From the NCBI RefSeq assembly GCF_004362745.1, contig NZ_SNXY01000009.1, positions 496,001 to 560,000 of the forward strand: DNA of 64,000 nucleotides, written 5' to 3'. The stretch comes from Oharaeibacter diazotrophicus (GTDB lineage: Bacteria > Pseudomonadota > Alphaproteobacteria > Rhizobiales > Pleomorphomonadaceae). This document shows positions 26,388 to 35,037 of the stretch, piece by piece. A program made the translations under genes and the position numbers. Under the pieces are notes generated by a model that made no database searches, had not been told where the DNA came from, and worked only from the letters and a program-made list of their open reading frames with translations. How positions within the stretch are numbered: the stretch's first letter is position 1; each line of letters starts with the position of its first letter.

Positions 26388-26768
26388 CGGGAGAATCCGG
26401 AAACGCGGGCCACCCGGCGGGTCGCGACGTGCGCGCTCCGGCCAGGGCGGTTCGGGGGATGAAAGGGACGAAGGGCGGGACCTGCGCACCGCCCGAGCGG
26501 CCATCGGGCCTCTCGCGGGCGGTCGCGGCGACGTCAGACGATACGACGTCGGAAGAAAATGCGTCCGTGGGCCATCGCGCCCCCTCGAAACGGTCGGCCG
26601 GCACGGGTGGCCGGCGCAGTTCGGCAAGCTAGCCAGCCGCGGCGTTCCGTTCAACTCCCTTTCTCCGACGGCCCCGCATTGCCGAGGCCGGCCCGGGACC
26701 GATAGGATCGCGCCGATGGGCATCCCTCGGCGTCGATGCCGGCGGATTCGGGGTCTGGGCGGAGAGAG
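26388..26768. other. divergent intergenic region
   Basis: 381 bp between the divergent ABC exporter and FkbM methyltransferase genes. It should contain both promoters. I see no convincing operator, repeat or small gene. Confidence 0.4.
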
Positions 26769-27617
26769 ATGATCGCGAACGCGTGGCTGCGCCGGTTGGT
26801 CTGGCGCCTCGGTCGACGTCTCTACGTCGCCGCACGCGGCGAGCCGAGCCGCAACGACCCCGCCGAGAACGGCGAACTCCACCTCGCCGCCCGCGTCGTC
26901 GCCGCCAACGCGGCGGTGCCGGTGCTCGCGGTCCTCGACGTCGGCGCCAACGTCGGCGACTGGACGGTGCCCTTCGTCGCCGCGCTGCCGGCCGAGCGCC
27001 GCCGTCGCGACCGCCTCGCCCTGCACCTGTTCGAGCCGACGCCGACGGTGCGCGCCGAACTGGCGGCCCGGCTCGCGGCCGCCGGGATCGCCGATCTCGT
27101 CACGCTGCACGCCGCCGCGGTGTCGGACACCGCCGGCACCGCCGAGTTCGCCATCATGAGCGACACCGGCGGTACCAACACCCTCGCCCTCGACGACGGC
27201 GTTCGTCGGGAGGCCCGCGCGGTCATGGCTGTCGAGATGGTCACGCTCGCCGACGCCGTCGCGGCGGCCGGGCTCGAGCACGTCCACCTCGTCAAGGTCG
27301 ACGTCGAGGGCCACGACCTCGCGGTCCTGCGCGGCGCACGGCCGCTGCTGGCGCAGGGCGCGGTCGACGTCGTGCAGTTCGAGTACAATTTCCGCTGGAT
27401 CCCCTCGCACGCCGTCCTGCGCGACGTCTTCGCCCTCGTCGAGGGTCTGCCTTACAGCGTCGCCCGCGTCATGCCGGACCATCTCGAGGTGTTCGAGGCC
27501 TGGCACTTCGAGCTCGAGCGCTACTTCGAGGCCAACTACGTCCTGGTGCACGAGCGCGCCCTCGGCTGGTTCGACGCCCGCCACGGCCGCTTCGACGTCT
27601 CCAACACCTACGCCTGA
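26769..27617 (+). CDS. FkbM-family methyltransferase
   Basis: A 282-residue SAM-dependent methyltransferase of the FkbM family. The SAM-binding loop is VLDVGANVGDWTVPF, followed by LFEPTPTVRAEL (acidic residue for the ribose), LHAAAVSDTAGTAEF and VKVDVEGHDLAVLRGA, the hallmark late motif. Family members methylate hydroxyl groups on glycans, polyketides or similar compounds; no target can be chosen here. The ATG at 26769 is preferred because GGCGGAGAG lies just upstream; an ATG 33 bp earlier is possible. Downstream genes run in the same direction. Confidence 0.88.
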   Translation: MIANAWLRRLVWRLGRRLYVAARGEPSRNDPAENGELHLAARVVAANAAVPVLAVLDVGANVGDWTVPFVAALPAERRRRDRLALHLFEPTPTVRAELAARLAAAGIADLVTLHAAAVSDTAGTAEFAIMSDTGGTNTLALDDGVRREARAVMAVEMVTLADAVAAAGLEHVHLVKVDVEGHDLAVLRGARPLLAQGAVDVVQFEYNFRWIPSHAVLRDVFALVEGLPYSVARVMPDHLEVFEAWHFELERYFEANYVLVHERALGWFDARHGRFDVSNTYA

Positions 27618-27709
27618 CCGCGGCGCCCGCCACCGCCCGGCCCTCTTTCGGCCTCAAAGCACGGGGAACACTCCGCCGCGTCGACGATGGACCGGGGGCC
27701 GGCGGACCG

Positions 27710-28576
27710 ATGAAGCTCAGCTACCGCTCCCGGCTGACCCTCGTCATCTCCGCCCAGGCGTTCGTCTTCGTCGTCGCCTCCGCCGCGCTCTACGCGGCGA
27801 CGCCCTCGAAGGACAGCCTCGAGACCGTCTACATGGCGACCCAGGCGATGATCACGGTCTTCACCGTGATCGGCATCGCCTACGCCTCCTACGGCGCCCA
27901 CCGCGCCATCTCGGCCAACCGGGTCGCCGAGACGATGAAGTTCATGGACGCCTACATGAACCCGCAGTTCCGCGCCGCGGAACGCTTCGTCATGCACCGC
28001 TTTTCCTACCACGACGAGATCGCCCGCCTGCCCGAGCAGACCGACATCTACAATTTCGAGGCGGCGCAGACGATCCTGCAGCGCAAGGTCGTGCTCGAGG
28101 GCGACAGCCTCGACCCGATCCGCATCGAGACCAAGCTCGCCTCGGCGATCTCCGCCGTCTGTTCCTTCTACGATCGCGTCGGTATCCTCGCCGCCGCCGG
28201 CATCCTCGACACCGACGTCCTGTTCATGTTCATCGGCAAGGACATCGTCACCTGCTGGGACAACATCGTGCCTCTGGTCTACGCCATGGACCTCTACCGC
28301 CGCCGCCAAGATCGCGCCTTCGAGGAGCAGGGCCTCGCCGCCTTCCGCAGCCCCTATTCCTCCGGGTTCTACTTCCTCGCCAAGGCCGCGCGCGAGTGGA
28401 TCGCGCCGCCCTACCAGGACCAGCTCGTCTACCGCGACAAGGACCGGATGTACCGCCGGATGGAGAAGCGCTCCGCCCGGATGGCGAGCCGGCCGCCGCG
28501 CCGGACCACGCGCACCGTGCCGGTGACCGGGCCGGTCCGCCCGATCGGTCCGGCCGGCGACGGCAGCCCGACCTGA
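27710..28576 (+). CDS. hypothetical membrane-anchored protein (DUF4760-like)
   Basis: A 288-residue protein with two N-terminal membrane helices (about residues 10-30 and 43-62) and a large cytoplasmic helical domain. The text [23 protein letters not shown] and [16 protein letters not shown], then [26 protein letters not shown], resembles DUF4760-type helical proteins, but I am not certain of the family. The C-terminus is basic and proline-rich ([15 protein letters not shown]), suggesting a disordered tail. It lies 11 bp before trmL and could be co-transcribed with it. Function unknown. Confidence 0.7.
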   Translation: MKLSYRSRLTLVISAQAFVFVVASAALYAATPSKDSLETVYMATQAMITVFTVIGIAYASYGAHRAISANRVAETMKFMDAYMNPQFRAAERFVMHRFSYHDEIARLPEQTDIYNFEAAQTILQRKVVLEGDSLDPIRIETKLASAISAVCSFYDRVGILAAAGILDTDVLFMFIGKDIVTCWDNIVPLVYAMDLYRRRQDRAFEEQGLAAFRSPYSSGFYFLAKAAREWIAPPYQDQLVYRDKDRMYRRMEKRSARMASRPPRRTTRTVPVTGPVRPIGPAGDGSPT

Positions 28577-28587
28577 GGTCCGCGCCG

Positions 28588-29076
28588 ATGCCGATCCTGG
28601 CGCTCTACCAGCCCGACATCCCGCAGAACACCGGCACGCTGCTGCGTCTCGGCGCCTGCCTCGGCGTCGAGGTCCACGTGATCGGGCCGACCGGCTTCGA
28701 CCTGTCCGACCGGGCGCTGCGCCGCGCCGGCATGGACTATCTCGAATCCGCCGCCCTCGTCCGCCACGTCGGCTGGGACGCGTTTCGCGCCGCGACGACC
28801 GCCGCCGGCCGCCGCCTCGTGCTGGCGACCACCCGCGCCGACCTTCCCTACACCGCCTTCCCGTTCGCCGCCGACGACGTCATCCTGCTCGGACGCGAGA
28901 GCGCCGGCGTGCCCGACGCGGTGCACGCGGCCGTCGACGCCCGCGTCACCATCCCGATGCGGCCGGGCCTGCGCTCGATCAACCTCGCCCTTGCGGGGGC
29001 GATGATCCTCGGCGAGGCCCTCAGACGGACGGGCACCGGACCGGCACCGTCGACAAGCGGGGCCGATCCGTCCTAA
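28588..29076 (+). CDS. trmL: tRNA (cytidine/uridine-34-2'-O)-methyltransferase
   Basis: A 162-residue SPOUT methyltransferase with a trefoil knot. All three motifs are present: [20 protein letters not shown] near the N-terminus, [13 protein letters not shown], and [26 protein letters not shown] at the C-terminal knot. TrmL methylates the ribose of the wobble nucleotide in tRNA-Leu isoacceptors. Length equals E. coli TrmL (about 157), with a short extra tail. The ATG follows the preceding stop by 11 bp. Confidence 0.93.
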   Translation: MPILALYQPDIPQNTGTLLRLGACLGVEVHVIGPTGFDLSDRALRRAGMDYLESAALVRHVGWDAFRAATTAAGRRLVLATTRADLPYTAFPFAADDVILLGRESAGVPDAVHAAVDARVTIPMRPGLRSINLALAGAMILGEALRRTGTGPAPSTSGADPS

Positions 29077-29102
29077 AGCGACGGGAAACCGGAGGAACGC
29101 CC

Positions 29103-30014
29103 ATGCCACAGTCCGCGCTCGCCGCCACGAGCCTGCCCGAGGGCCTCGAGGACAAGAAGGCCGCCGCCGCAGCGTGGTTCGCCCAGCTGCGCGACCGCAT
29201 CTGCGCCGCCTTCGAGGCGATCGAGGATGACCTCGTCGGCCCGCTCGACGACCGTCCGGCCGGCCGCTTCGTCCGCCGGACCTGGGAGCGCACCGACCAT
29301 TCCGGTGCCAAGGGCGGCGGCGGCGAGATGTCGATCCTGCACGGCCGGGTGTTCGAGAAGGTCGGCGTCCACGTCTCCACCGTCCACGGCGAGTTCGCGC
29401 CCGAGTTCCGCGGCCAGATCCCCGGCGCCTCGGAGGACCCGCGCTTCTGGGCGAGCGGCATCTCGCTGATCGCCCACCTGCAGAACCCCAACGTGCCCGC
29501 CGTGCACATGAACACGCGCATGGTCGTCACCACCCGCCAGTGGTTCGGCGGCGGCGCCGACCTGACGCCCGTGCTCGACCGTCGGCGCACCCAGGAGGAT
29601 CATGACACCGTCGCCTTCCACGCCGCCATGCGCGCGGCCTGCGCGGCCCACCCGCACGTCGACTACGGCCGCTACAAGGCCTGGTGCGACGAGTATTTCT
29701 ACCTGAAGCACCGCCAGGAGATGCGCGGCGTCGGCGGCATCTTCTACGACTACCTGCATTCCGGCGGCTGGGACGGCGACTTCGCCTTCACCCGCGACGT
29801 CGGCCTCGCCTTCCTCGACGTCTACCCCCGGCTCGTACGCGCCAACATGGCGACGCCCTGGACCGAGGCCGACCGCGACGAACAACTGATCCGCCGCGGC
29901 CGCTACGTCGAGTTCAACCTGCTCTACGACCGCGGCACCATCTTCGGCCTGCGGACCGGCGGCAACGTCGACAGCATCCTCTCCTCGATGCCGCCGCTGG
30001 TGAAGTGGCCGTGA
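29103..30014 (+). CDS. hemF: oxygen-dependent coproporphyrinogen III oxidase
   Basis: A 303-residue HemF that converts coproporphyrinogen III to protoporphyrinogen IX using oxygen (EC 1.3.3.3). The sequence follows the family throughout: [84 protein letters not shown], and the end [25 protein letters not shown] lies 7 bp before the ATG. It follows trmL by 26 bp. No other haem synthesis gene is adjacent. Confidence 0.97.
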   Translation: MPQSALAATSLPEGLEDKKAAAAAWFAQLRDRICAAFEAIEDDLVGPLDDRPAGRFVRRTWERTDHSGAKGGGGEMSILHGRVFEKVGVHVSTVHGEFAPEFRGQIPGASEDPRFWASGISLIAHLQNPNVPAVHMNTRMVVTTRQWFGGGADLTPVLDRRRTQEDHDTVAFHAAMRAACAAHPHVDYGRYKAWCDEYFYLKHRQEMRGVGGIFYDYLHSGGWDGDFAFTRDVGLAFLDVYPRLVRANMATPWTEADRDEQLIRRGRYVEFNLLYDRGTIFGLRTGGNVDSILSSMPPLVKWP

Positions 30015-30094
30015 CGCCCTCCCCTCCCCCCGAACACGGATGGACGGTGCCGCGGCGCCGTGATGGGATGGCCCGGACGGGTGGGAGGACGACG

Positions 30095-30472
30095 ATGCGG
30101 ACGGCTGTTCTGGCGGTACTCTTCGCGGTGACCGCGCTCTCGGCGACGGTGCCGGCCTTCGCCGGCGACGACCGGCTCGACCACTATTGCGCCCGGCTCG
30201 GCCGGGACGACCACTTCAACTCCAACGGCCAGCGGCTCGACAATCCCGCCGCGATCATCCGGCAGGACCGCGCCAACTACCACGCCTTCGGCGTGCGCGA
30301 CGACGAGGACGAGGACGACGTATTCTTCCGTTCCAAGGCCAACCGCGCGCTGCTGGAAGCGATGCTGCGCAACGGCCGCGCCAGCAAGGCGGTGCGCGCC
30401 GAGATCGTCAACTCGACTCCCGTGATCTGCGTCGACATCTACGAGGACTTCGTGAACGTCGAGCTGCAGTGA
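30095..30472 (+). CDS. hypothetical secreted protein
   Basis: A 125-residue protein with a clear Sec signal peptide (RTAVLAVLFAVTALSATVPAFA, cleavage after residue 23). The mature part is small and acidic, with the cluster DDEDEDDVFF and two cysteines (HYCARLG, PVICVDIYE) that may pair. I do not recognise the family. GGGAGGAC 4 bp upstream supports the ATG at 30095 rather than the one at 30068. The gene ends 18 bp from the convergent cca gene. Confidence 0.7.
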   Translation: MRTAVLAVLFAVTALSATVPAFAGDDRLDHYCARLGRDDHFNSNGQRLDNPAAIIRQDRANYHAFGVRDDEDEDDVFFRSKANRALLEAMLRNGRASKAVRAEIVNSTPVICVDIYEDFVNVELQ

Positions 30473-30490
30473 GGGACTGGAACGGCAGGT

Positions 30491-31690
30491 TCAGCCGCCG
30501 TCGATCGGCGGCACACGAGTGAAATCGCTCGCGATCCAGGCGTCCTCGAGCGCCTTCAGCCGCGCACCGAGCGCCGGGCCCGGCGCCATGCCCGCCGCGA
30601 CGAGGTCGCGGCCGCCGAGCGGGAAGACGGGGGCTGGCCAGTCGCGCGCGATCGCCAGCGTCGCGGGTGCCGGGGTGCCGGCGCGGGCGGCGGCGAGGAC
30701 GATCGCACCGGCGACGACCGCGTTGCCGGCACGGTAGACGGCGAGGCGCACGGCGTCCGGATCCGGATCCGGTCCGAGCCGCTCGGCCCAGGCGGCGAGC
30801 GCGGCGAGACGGTCGCGCTCGGCGTTGGCGAGGCGGAGGCGGTCGGCGACGGCCTCGGCATCGGCGGGCGCGTCGAGCGCGACGGCAGCGGTCGGCAGCA
30901 TCGGATCGGCCGGGAGACCCGCCGCGGCGGCGAGTGCGAGGGCGCGGGCGAGGCGCTCCGGACGGCCGGGCCGGCCGAGCACGTGGGCGAGCACGCCCGT
31001 CTCCGCCATCAGCGCGATCGTCTCCGCCGCCCGCGGCGCCACCACCAGCTTGCGCCATTCGGCGCCGATCCGCTCGCGCGACAGCCGATCCAGTCCGGCG
31101 CGGAGGTCGACGCAGGCGGCGAGCGCCGCGGCGTCCGGCGCGCCGCGGCCGTAGCGGGCGTGGAAGCGGAAGAAGCGGAGGATCCGGAGATAGTCCTCGC
31201 GGATGCGGTCCTCGGCCCGGCCGATGAAGCGTACGCGGCCGGCGAGGGCGTCGGCGATGCCGCCGGTCGGATCGTGGAGCGTACCGTCGGGATCGACGTA
31301 GATCGCGTTCATCGTGAAGTCACGGCGGCCGGCGTCCGCGGCCCAGTCGCCGGTGAAGGCGACGACGGCACGGCGGCCGTCGGTCTCGACGTCGGCGCGC
31401 AGCGTCGTCACCTCGAAGGGGGTGCCGTCCGCGACCACCGTGACGGTGCCGTGCTCGATCCCGGTCGGGATCGCCTTCAGGCCGGCGGCGACGGCGCGCG
31501 CGGACACCACCTCCGGCCGGGCGGTGGTGGCGACGTCGACGTCGGCGACCGGCTCGCCCATCAGCGTGTTGCGCACGGCGCCGCCGACGACGCGGATCCG
31601 GTCGCCCTCGACACAGAGGGCGGCAGCGACGGCGCGGAAGGCGGGATCTTGCAGGAAGGCGGCGTCGATCCGCGTCGGCGCTGCGGTCAT
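30491..31690 (-). CDS. cca: CCA tRNA nucleotidyltransferase / poly(A) polymerase family
   Basis: A 399-residue class II nucleotidyltransferase. The N-terminal palm has IRVVGGAVRNTLMGEPVADVDVAT with the GG and DxD catalytic motifs, then RRDFTMNAIYVDPDGTLHDPTGGIADALAGRVRFIGRAEDRIREDYLRILRFFRF, a near-diagnostic string of motifs. The C-terminal half is helical. It adds or repairs CCA ends of tRNAs. In alphaproteobacteria a gene of this length commonly sits next to a CoA-type Nudix gene and a DUF1285 gene, as here; the three overlap by a few bp and form one operon. Confidence 0.93.
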   Translation of the reverse strand: MTAAPTRIDAAFLQDPAFRAVAAALCVEGDRIRVVGGAVRNTLMGEPVADVDVATTARPEVVSARAVAAGLKAIPTGIEHGTVTVVADGTPFEVTTLRADVETDGRRAVVAFTGDWAADAGRRDFTMNAIYVDPDGTLHDPTGGIADALAGRVRFIGRAEDRIREDYLRILRFFRFHARYGRGAPDAAALAACVDLRAGLDRLSRERIGAEWRKLVVAPRAAETIALMAETGVLAHVLGRPGRPERLARALALAAAAGLPADPMLPTAAVALDAPADAEAVADRLRLANAERDRLAALAAWAERLGPDPDPDAVRLAVYRAGNAVVAGAIVLAAARAGTPAPATLAIARDWPAPVFPLGGRDLVAAGMAPGPALGARLKALEDAWIASDFTRVPPIDGG

Positions 31691-32331
31691 GCGAAGACCT
31701 GCTCGTAGAAGAGGCGCAGGATGCCGGCGGTGACGCCCCAGATCCGCCGCCCCTCGAAGGGCATGGCGTAGTAGCGCCGCTCGGCGCCGCGCCAGGGCCG
31801 GCTCTCGATCAGATGGTTGGTCGGCGTCATCAGGAAGGCGAGCGGCACCTCGAAGACGTCGGCGACCTCGTCCGGGTTGGGCTCCAGCGGCGCGTCGGCT
31901 TCGACGAAGGCGACGACCGGGAAGATGCGGTAGCCGGAGTTGGAGACGTAGGGGTCGAGCAGGCCGAGCGGGTGGACGAGGCGGCGGTCGAGCCCGACCT
32001 CCTCCTCCGCCTCGCGCAGCGCCGCGGCGACCGGGCCGTCGTCGGTCGGATCGATCTTGCCGCCGGGCAGCGCGATCTGGCCGGCGTGCGAACGCAACTG
32101 GTCGGTGCGCCGCGTGAGCAGCAGCGACACGCCCTCGGCGCGCTCGAACAGACCGATCAGCACGGCGGCGTCGCGCAGCGTCAGCCCCGCCATGAATTCC
32201 GAGAGCGACGGGTCGATGGCGGCGTCGCCGGCGTGGAAGCGCGGCGCGAGGTCGCGCGCGGCGAGCCCGTGCAGCCGGTCGCGGCGGGCGCGGACGCCGG
32301 CGGCGGTGAAGGCGTCGAGGTCGCCGCTCAC
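31687..32331 (-). CDS. Nudix CoA pyrophosphatase-like protein
   Basis: A 214-residue Nudix hydrolase of the UPF0035/NudL group. The signature LLLTRRTDQLRSHAGQIALPGGKID precedes the Nudix box, whose core is ALREAEEEVGL. Relatives hydrolyse coenzyme A or its derivatives to phosphopantetheine and 3',5'-ADP. The stop overlaps the cca start by 4 bp (ATGA), and its own start overlaps the end of the DUF1285 gene. The activity is inferred from family only. Confidence 0.9.
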   Translation of the reverse strand: MSGDLDAFTAAGVRARRDRLHGLAARDLAPRFHAGDAAIDPSLSEFMAGLTLRDAAVLIGLFERAEGVSLLLTRRTDQLRSHAGQIALPGGKIDPTDDGPVAAALREAEEEVGLDRRLVHPLGLLDPYVSNSGYRIFPVVAFVEADAPLEPNPDEVADVFEVPLAFLMTPTNHLIESRPWRGAERRYYAMPFEGRRIWGVTAGILRLFYEQVFA

Positions 32332-32906
32332 GCCGACGCCTCCGCGGGCAGCCGGTGGAACACGCCGCCGGCGAAGACGCCGAGGTCGTCGCCCCGGGTC
32401 TCGACCAGGTCGGCGATCTCGTGCAGCAGCGGCCGGGTCAGCCGCGCCTCGAGGCCGGCGCGGACGTGGACGTAGGGCACGAGGCCGCCGCGCTCGTCGA
32501 GGGCGAAGCGGATCGCGTGGTCCGGCCCGGCCTCGACGAGGTCGCCGACGTTGGTGCGGAAGGTGATCCGGCGCGCCGCGCCGTCGCCCTCGGCGTGCAT
32601 TTCCACCGCCAGGAACGGCACGTCGGCGACGCGGATGCCGACCTTCTCCACCGGCGTCACGAGGACATAGCGGCCGTCCTCCAGCCTGAGCACACCGGCG
32701 AACAGGCGCACCAGCGCCTCGCGGCCGATCGGCGAGCCCATGTAGTGCCAGCGCCCCTCGCGGTCGATCGCCATGTCGATGTCGCCGCAGAACGGCGGGT
32801 TCCAGCGCTCGACCGGCGGCCTGCGGCCATCGGGCGCGGCCCGCGCGACCAGCGCCGCCAACCCGCCGACGTCGCCCCGTCCCGCCCGGTCGTCCGCCTC
32901 GTCCAT
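32328..32906 (-). CDS. DUF1285 family protein
   Basis: A 192-residue protein of family DUF1285 (PF06938). Characteristic strings are PPVERWNPPFCGDIDMAIDREGRWHYMGSPIGREALVRLFAGVLR and EKVGIRVADVPFLAVEM. The fold is known to bind small ligands but the role is unknown. It is the first gene of the DUF1285-nudix-cca operon. The ATG at 32906 is chosen because the segment before it is arginine-rich and unlike the family. Confidence 0.88.
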   Translation of the reverse strand: MDEADDRAGRGDVGGLAALVARAAPDGRRPPVERWNPPFCGDIDMAIDREGRWHYMGSPIGREALVRLFAGVLRLEDGRYVLVTPVEKVGIRVADVPFLAVEMHAEGDGAARRITFRTNVGDLVEAGPDHAIRFALDERGGLVPYVHVRAGLEARLTRPLLHEIADLVETRGDDLGVFAGGVFHRLPAEASA

Positions 32907-33100
32907 CGCCGATCCGCCTTCGTTCCGCCGCCTCCGGCGTTCACGACCCCGTGACGACGTGGCCACGCCGAGGTCCGAATTCGCGGCCCTCCTGGTCGAA
33001 AGACGTCTCCGGTCCATGTAGGGTCGCGAGGGGATGGGATGCGCCGCGCCGCCGAAGATGTCAAACTCGCGGGCGATGCCAAGGAGAGGACCGGTCGACG

Positions 33101-34108
<1,008 letters not shown>

Positions 34109-34110
34109 CC

Positions 34111-35037
34111 ATGGCCGACCCGACGCGGATCGAGCCACGCGTCACGCCGGCGCTCACCGCGTCGGCCCGCTCGCTCGCCGCCGCGCTCCCCGATCTGCTG
34201 GTCGAGGCGAAGCAGGTCGCCAACACCGTCGCGGCCGGCTGGCACGGCCGGCGCCGCGCCGGCGGCGGCGAGGATTTCTGGCAGTTCCGCCCGTTCCAGT
34301 TCGGCGAGCCCGCCCGCTCGATCGACTGGCGCCGCTCCGCCCGCGAGGACGGCCACCTGTTCGTGCGCGAGCGCGAGATGGAGAACGCCCACACGGTCTG
34401 GCTCCACGTCGACCTGTCGCCGTCGATGAACTTCCGCTCGGGCCTCGCGCCGGTGGTCAAGCGCGACCGTGCCGTTCTGGTCACGATCGCCCTCGCCGAG
34501 TTGCTCGCCCGCTCCGGCGAGCGCATCGGCCTCCTCGGCCACGGCCGGCCGCTCGCCTCGCGCAGCGCCGCCGAACGGCTCGCCTCGACGCTCGCCCACG
34601 TCGAGGGCGAGGCGGCGCGGCCGGATCTCTCCGCGGTGCGGCGGCTGCACGAGGTCGTCATGGTCGGCGACTTCCTCGATCCCGCCGACGACGTCGCCGC
34701 CGATCTCGGCCGGCTCGCCGCCACGGGCGCGCGCGTCCACCTCGTCCAGGTGATGGACCCGGTCGAGGAGACCTTCCCCTTCGTCGGCCGCACCGAGTTC
34801 CGCGACCCCGAGACCGGCGGCCGCGTGACCGCCGGGCGCGCCGAGGCTTGGCGCGCCGGCTACGTCGCCGCCCTCGTCCGCCACCGCGACCGCCTGCGCG
34901 CCGCCATGCGGCTGCCGGGCTGGAGCTTCGCGGTCCACCACACCGACCGGCCGCCGACGGAGGCGCTGCTCGCCCTGCACGGCCGGCTCGCCGCCGGCGG
35001 CGCGCTCGCGGCCGGCCCCCGGGAGATCCCGACGTGA
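34111..35037 (+). CDS. DUF58 protein with a vWA-like fold
   Basis: A 308-residue DUF58 protein, the usual partner of MoxR ATPases. The family motif RPFQFGEPARSIDWRRSAREDGHLFVREREMEN is followed by VWLHVDLSPSM, where D101, S103 and S105 form an intact MIDAS DxSxS metal site. No membrane helix is evident, so it is probably cytosolic or peripheral. It begins 2 bp after moxR and its stop overlaps the next GTG start by 4 bp. Confidence 0.93.
   Translation: MADPTRIEPRVTPALTASARSLAAALPDLLVEAKQVANTVAAGWHGRRRAGGGEDFWQFRPFQFGEPARSIDWRRSAREDGHLFVREREMENAHTVWLHVDLSPSMNFRSGLAPVVKRDRAVLVTIALAELLARSGERIGLLGHGRPLASRSAAERLASTLAHVEGEAARPDLSAVRRLHEVVMVGDFLDPADDVAADLGRLAATGARVHLVQVMDPVEETFPFVGRTEFRDPETGGRVTAGRAEAWRAGYVAALVRHRDRLRAAMRLPGWSFAVHHTDRPPTEALLALHGRLAAGGALAAGPREIPT

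Noticed and set aside
23526-26462. 978-codon plus-strand frame opposite the ABC exporter, OsmC and GNAT genes
   Set aside because: Antisense to three recognisable proteins and low in complexity.
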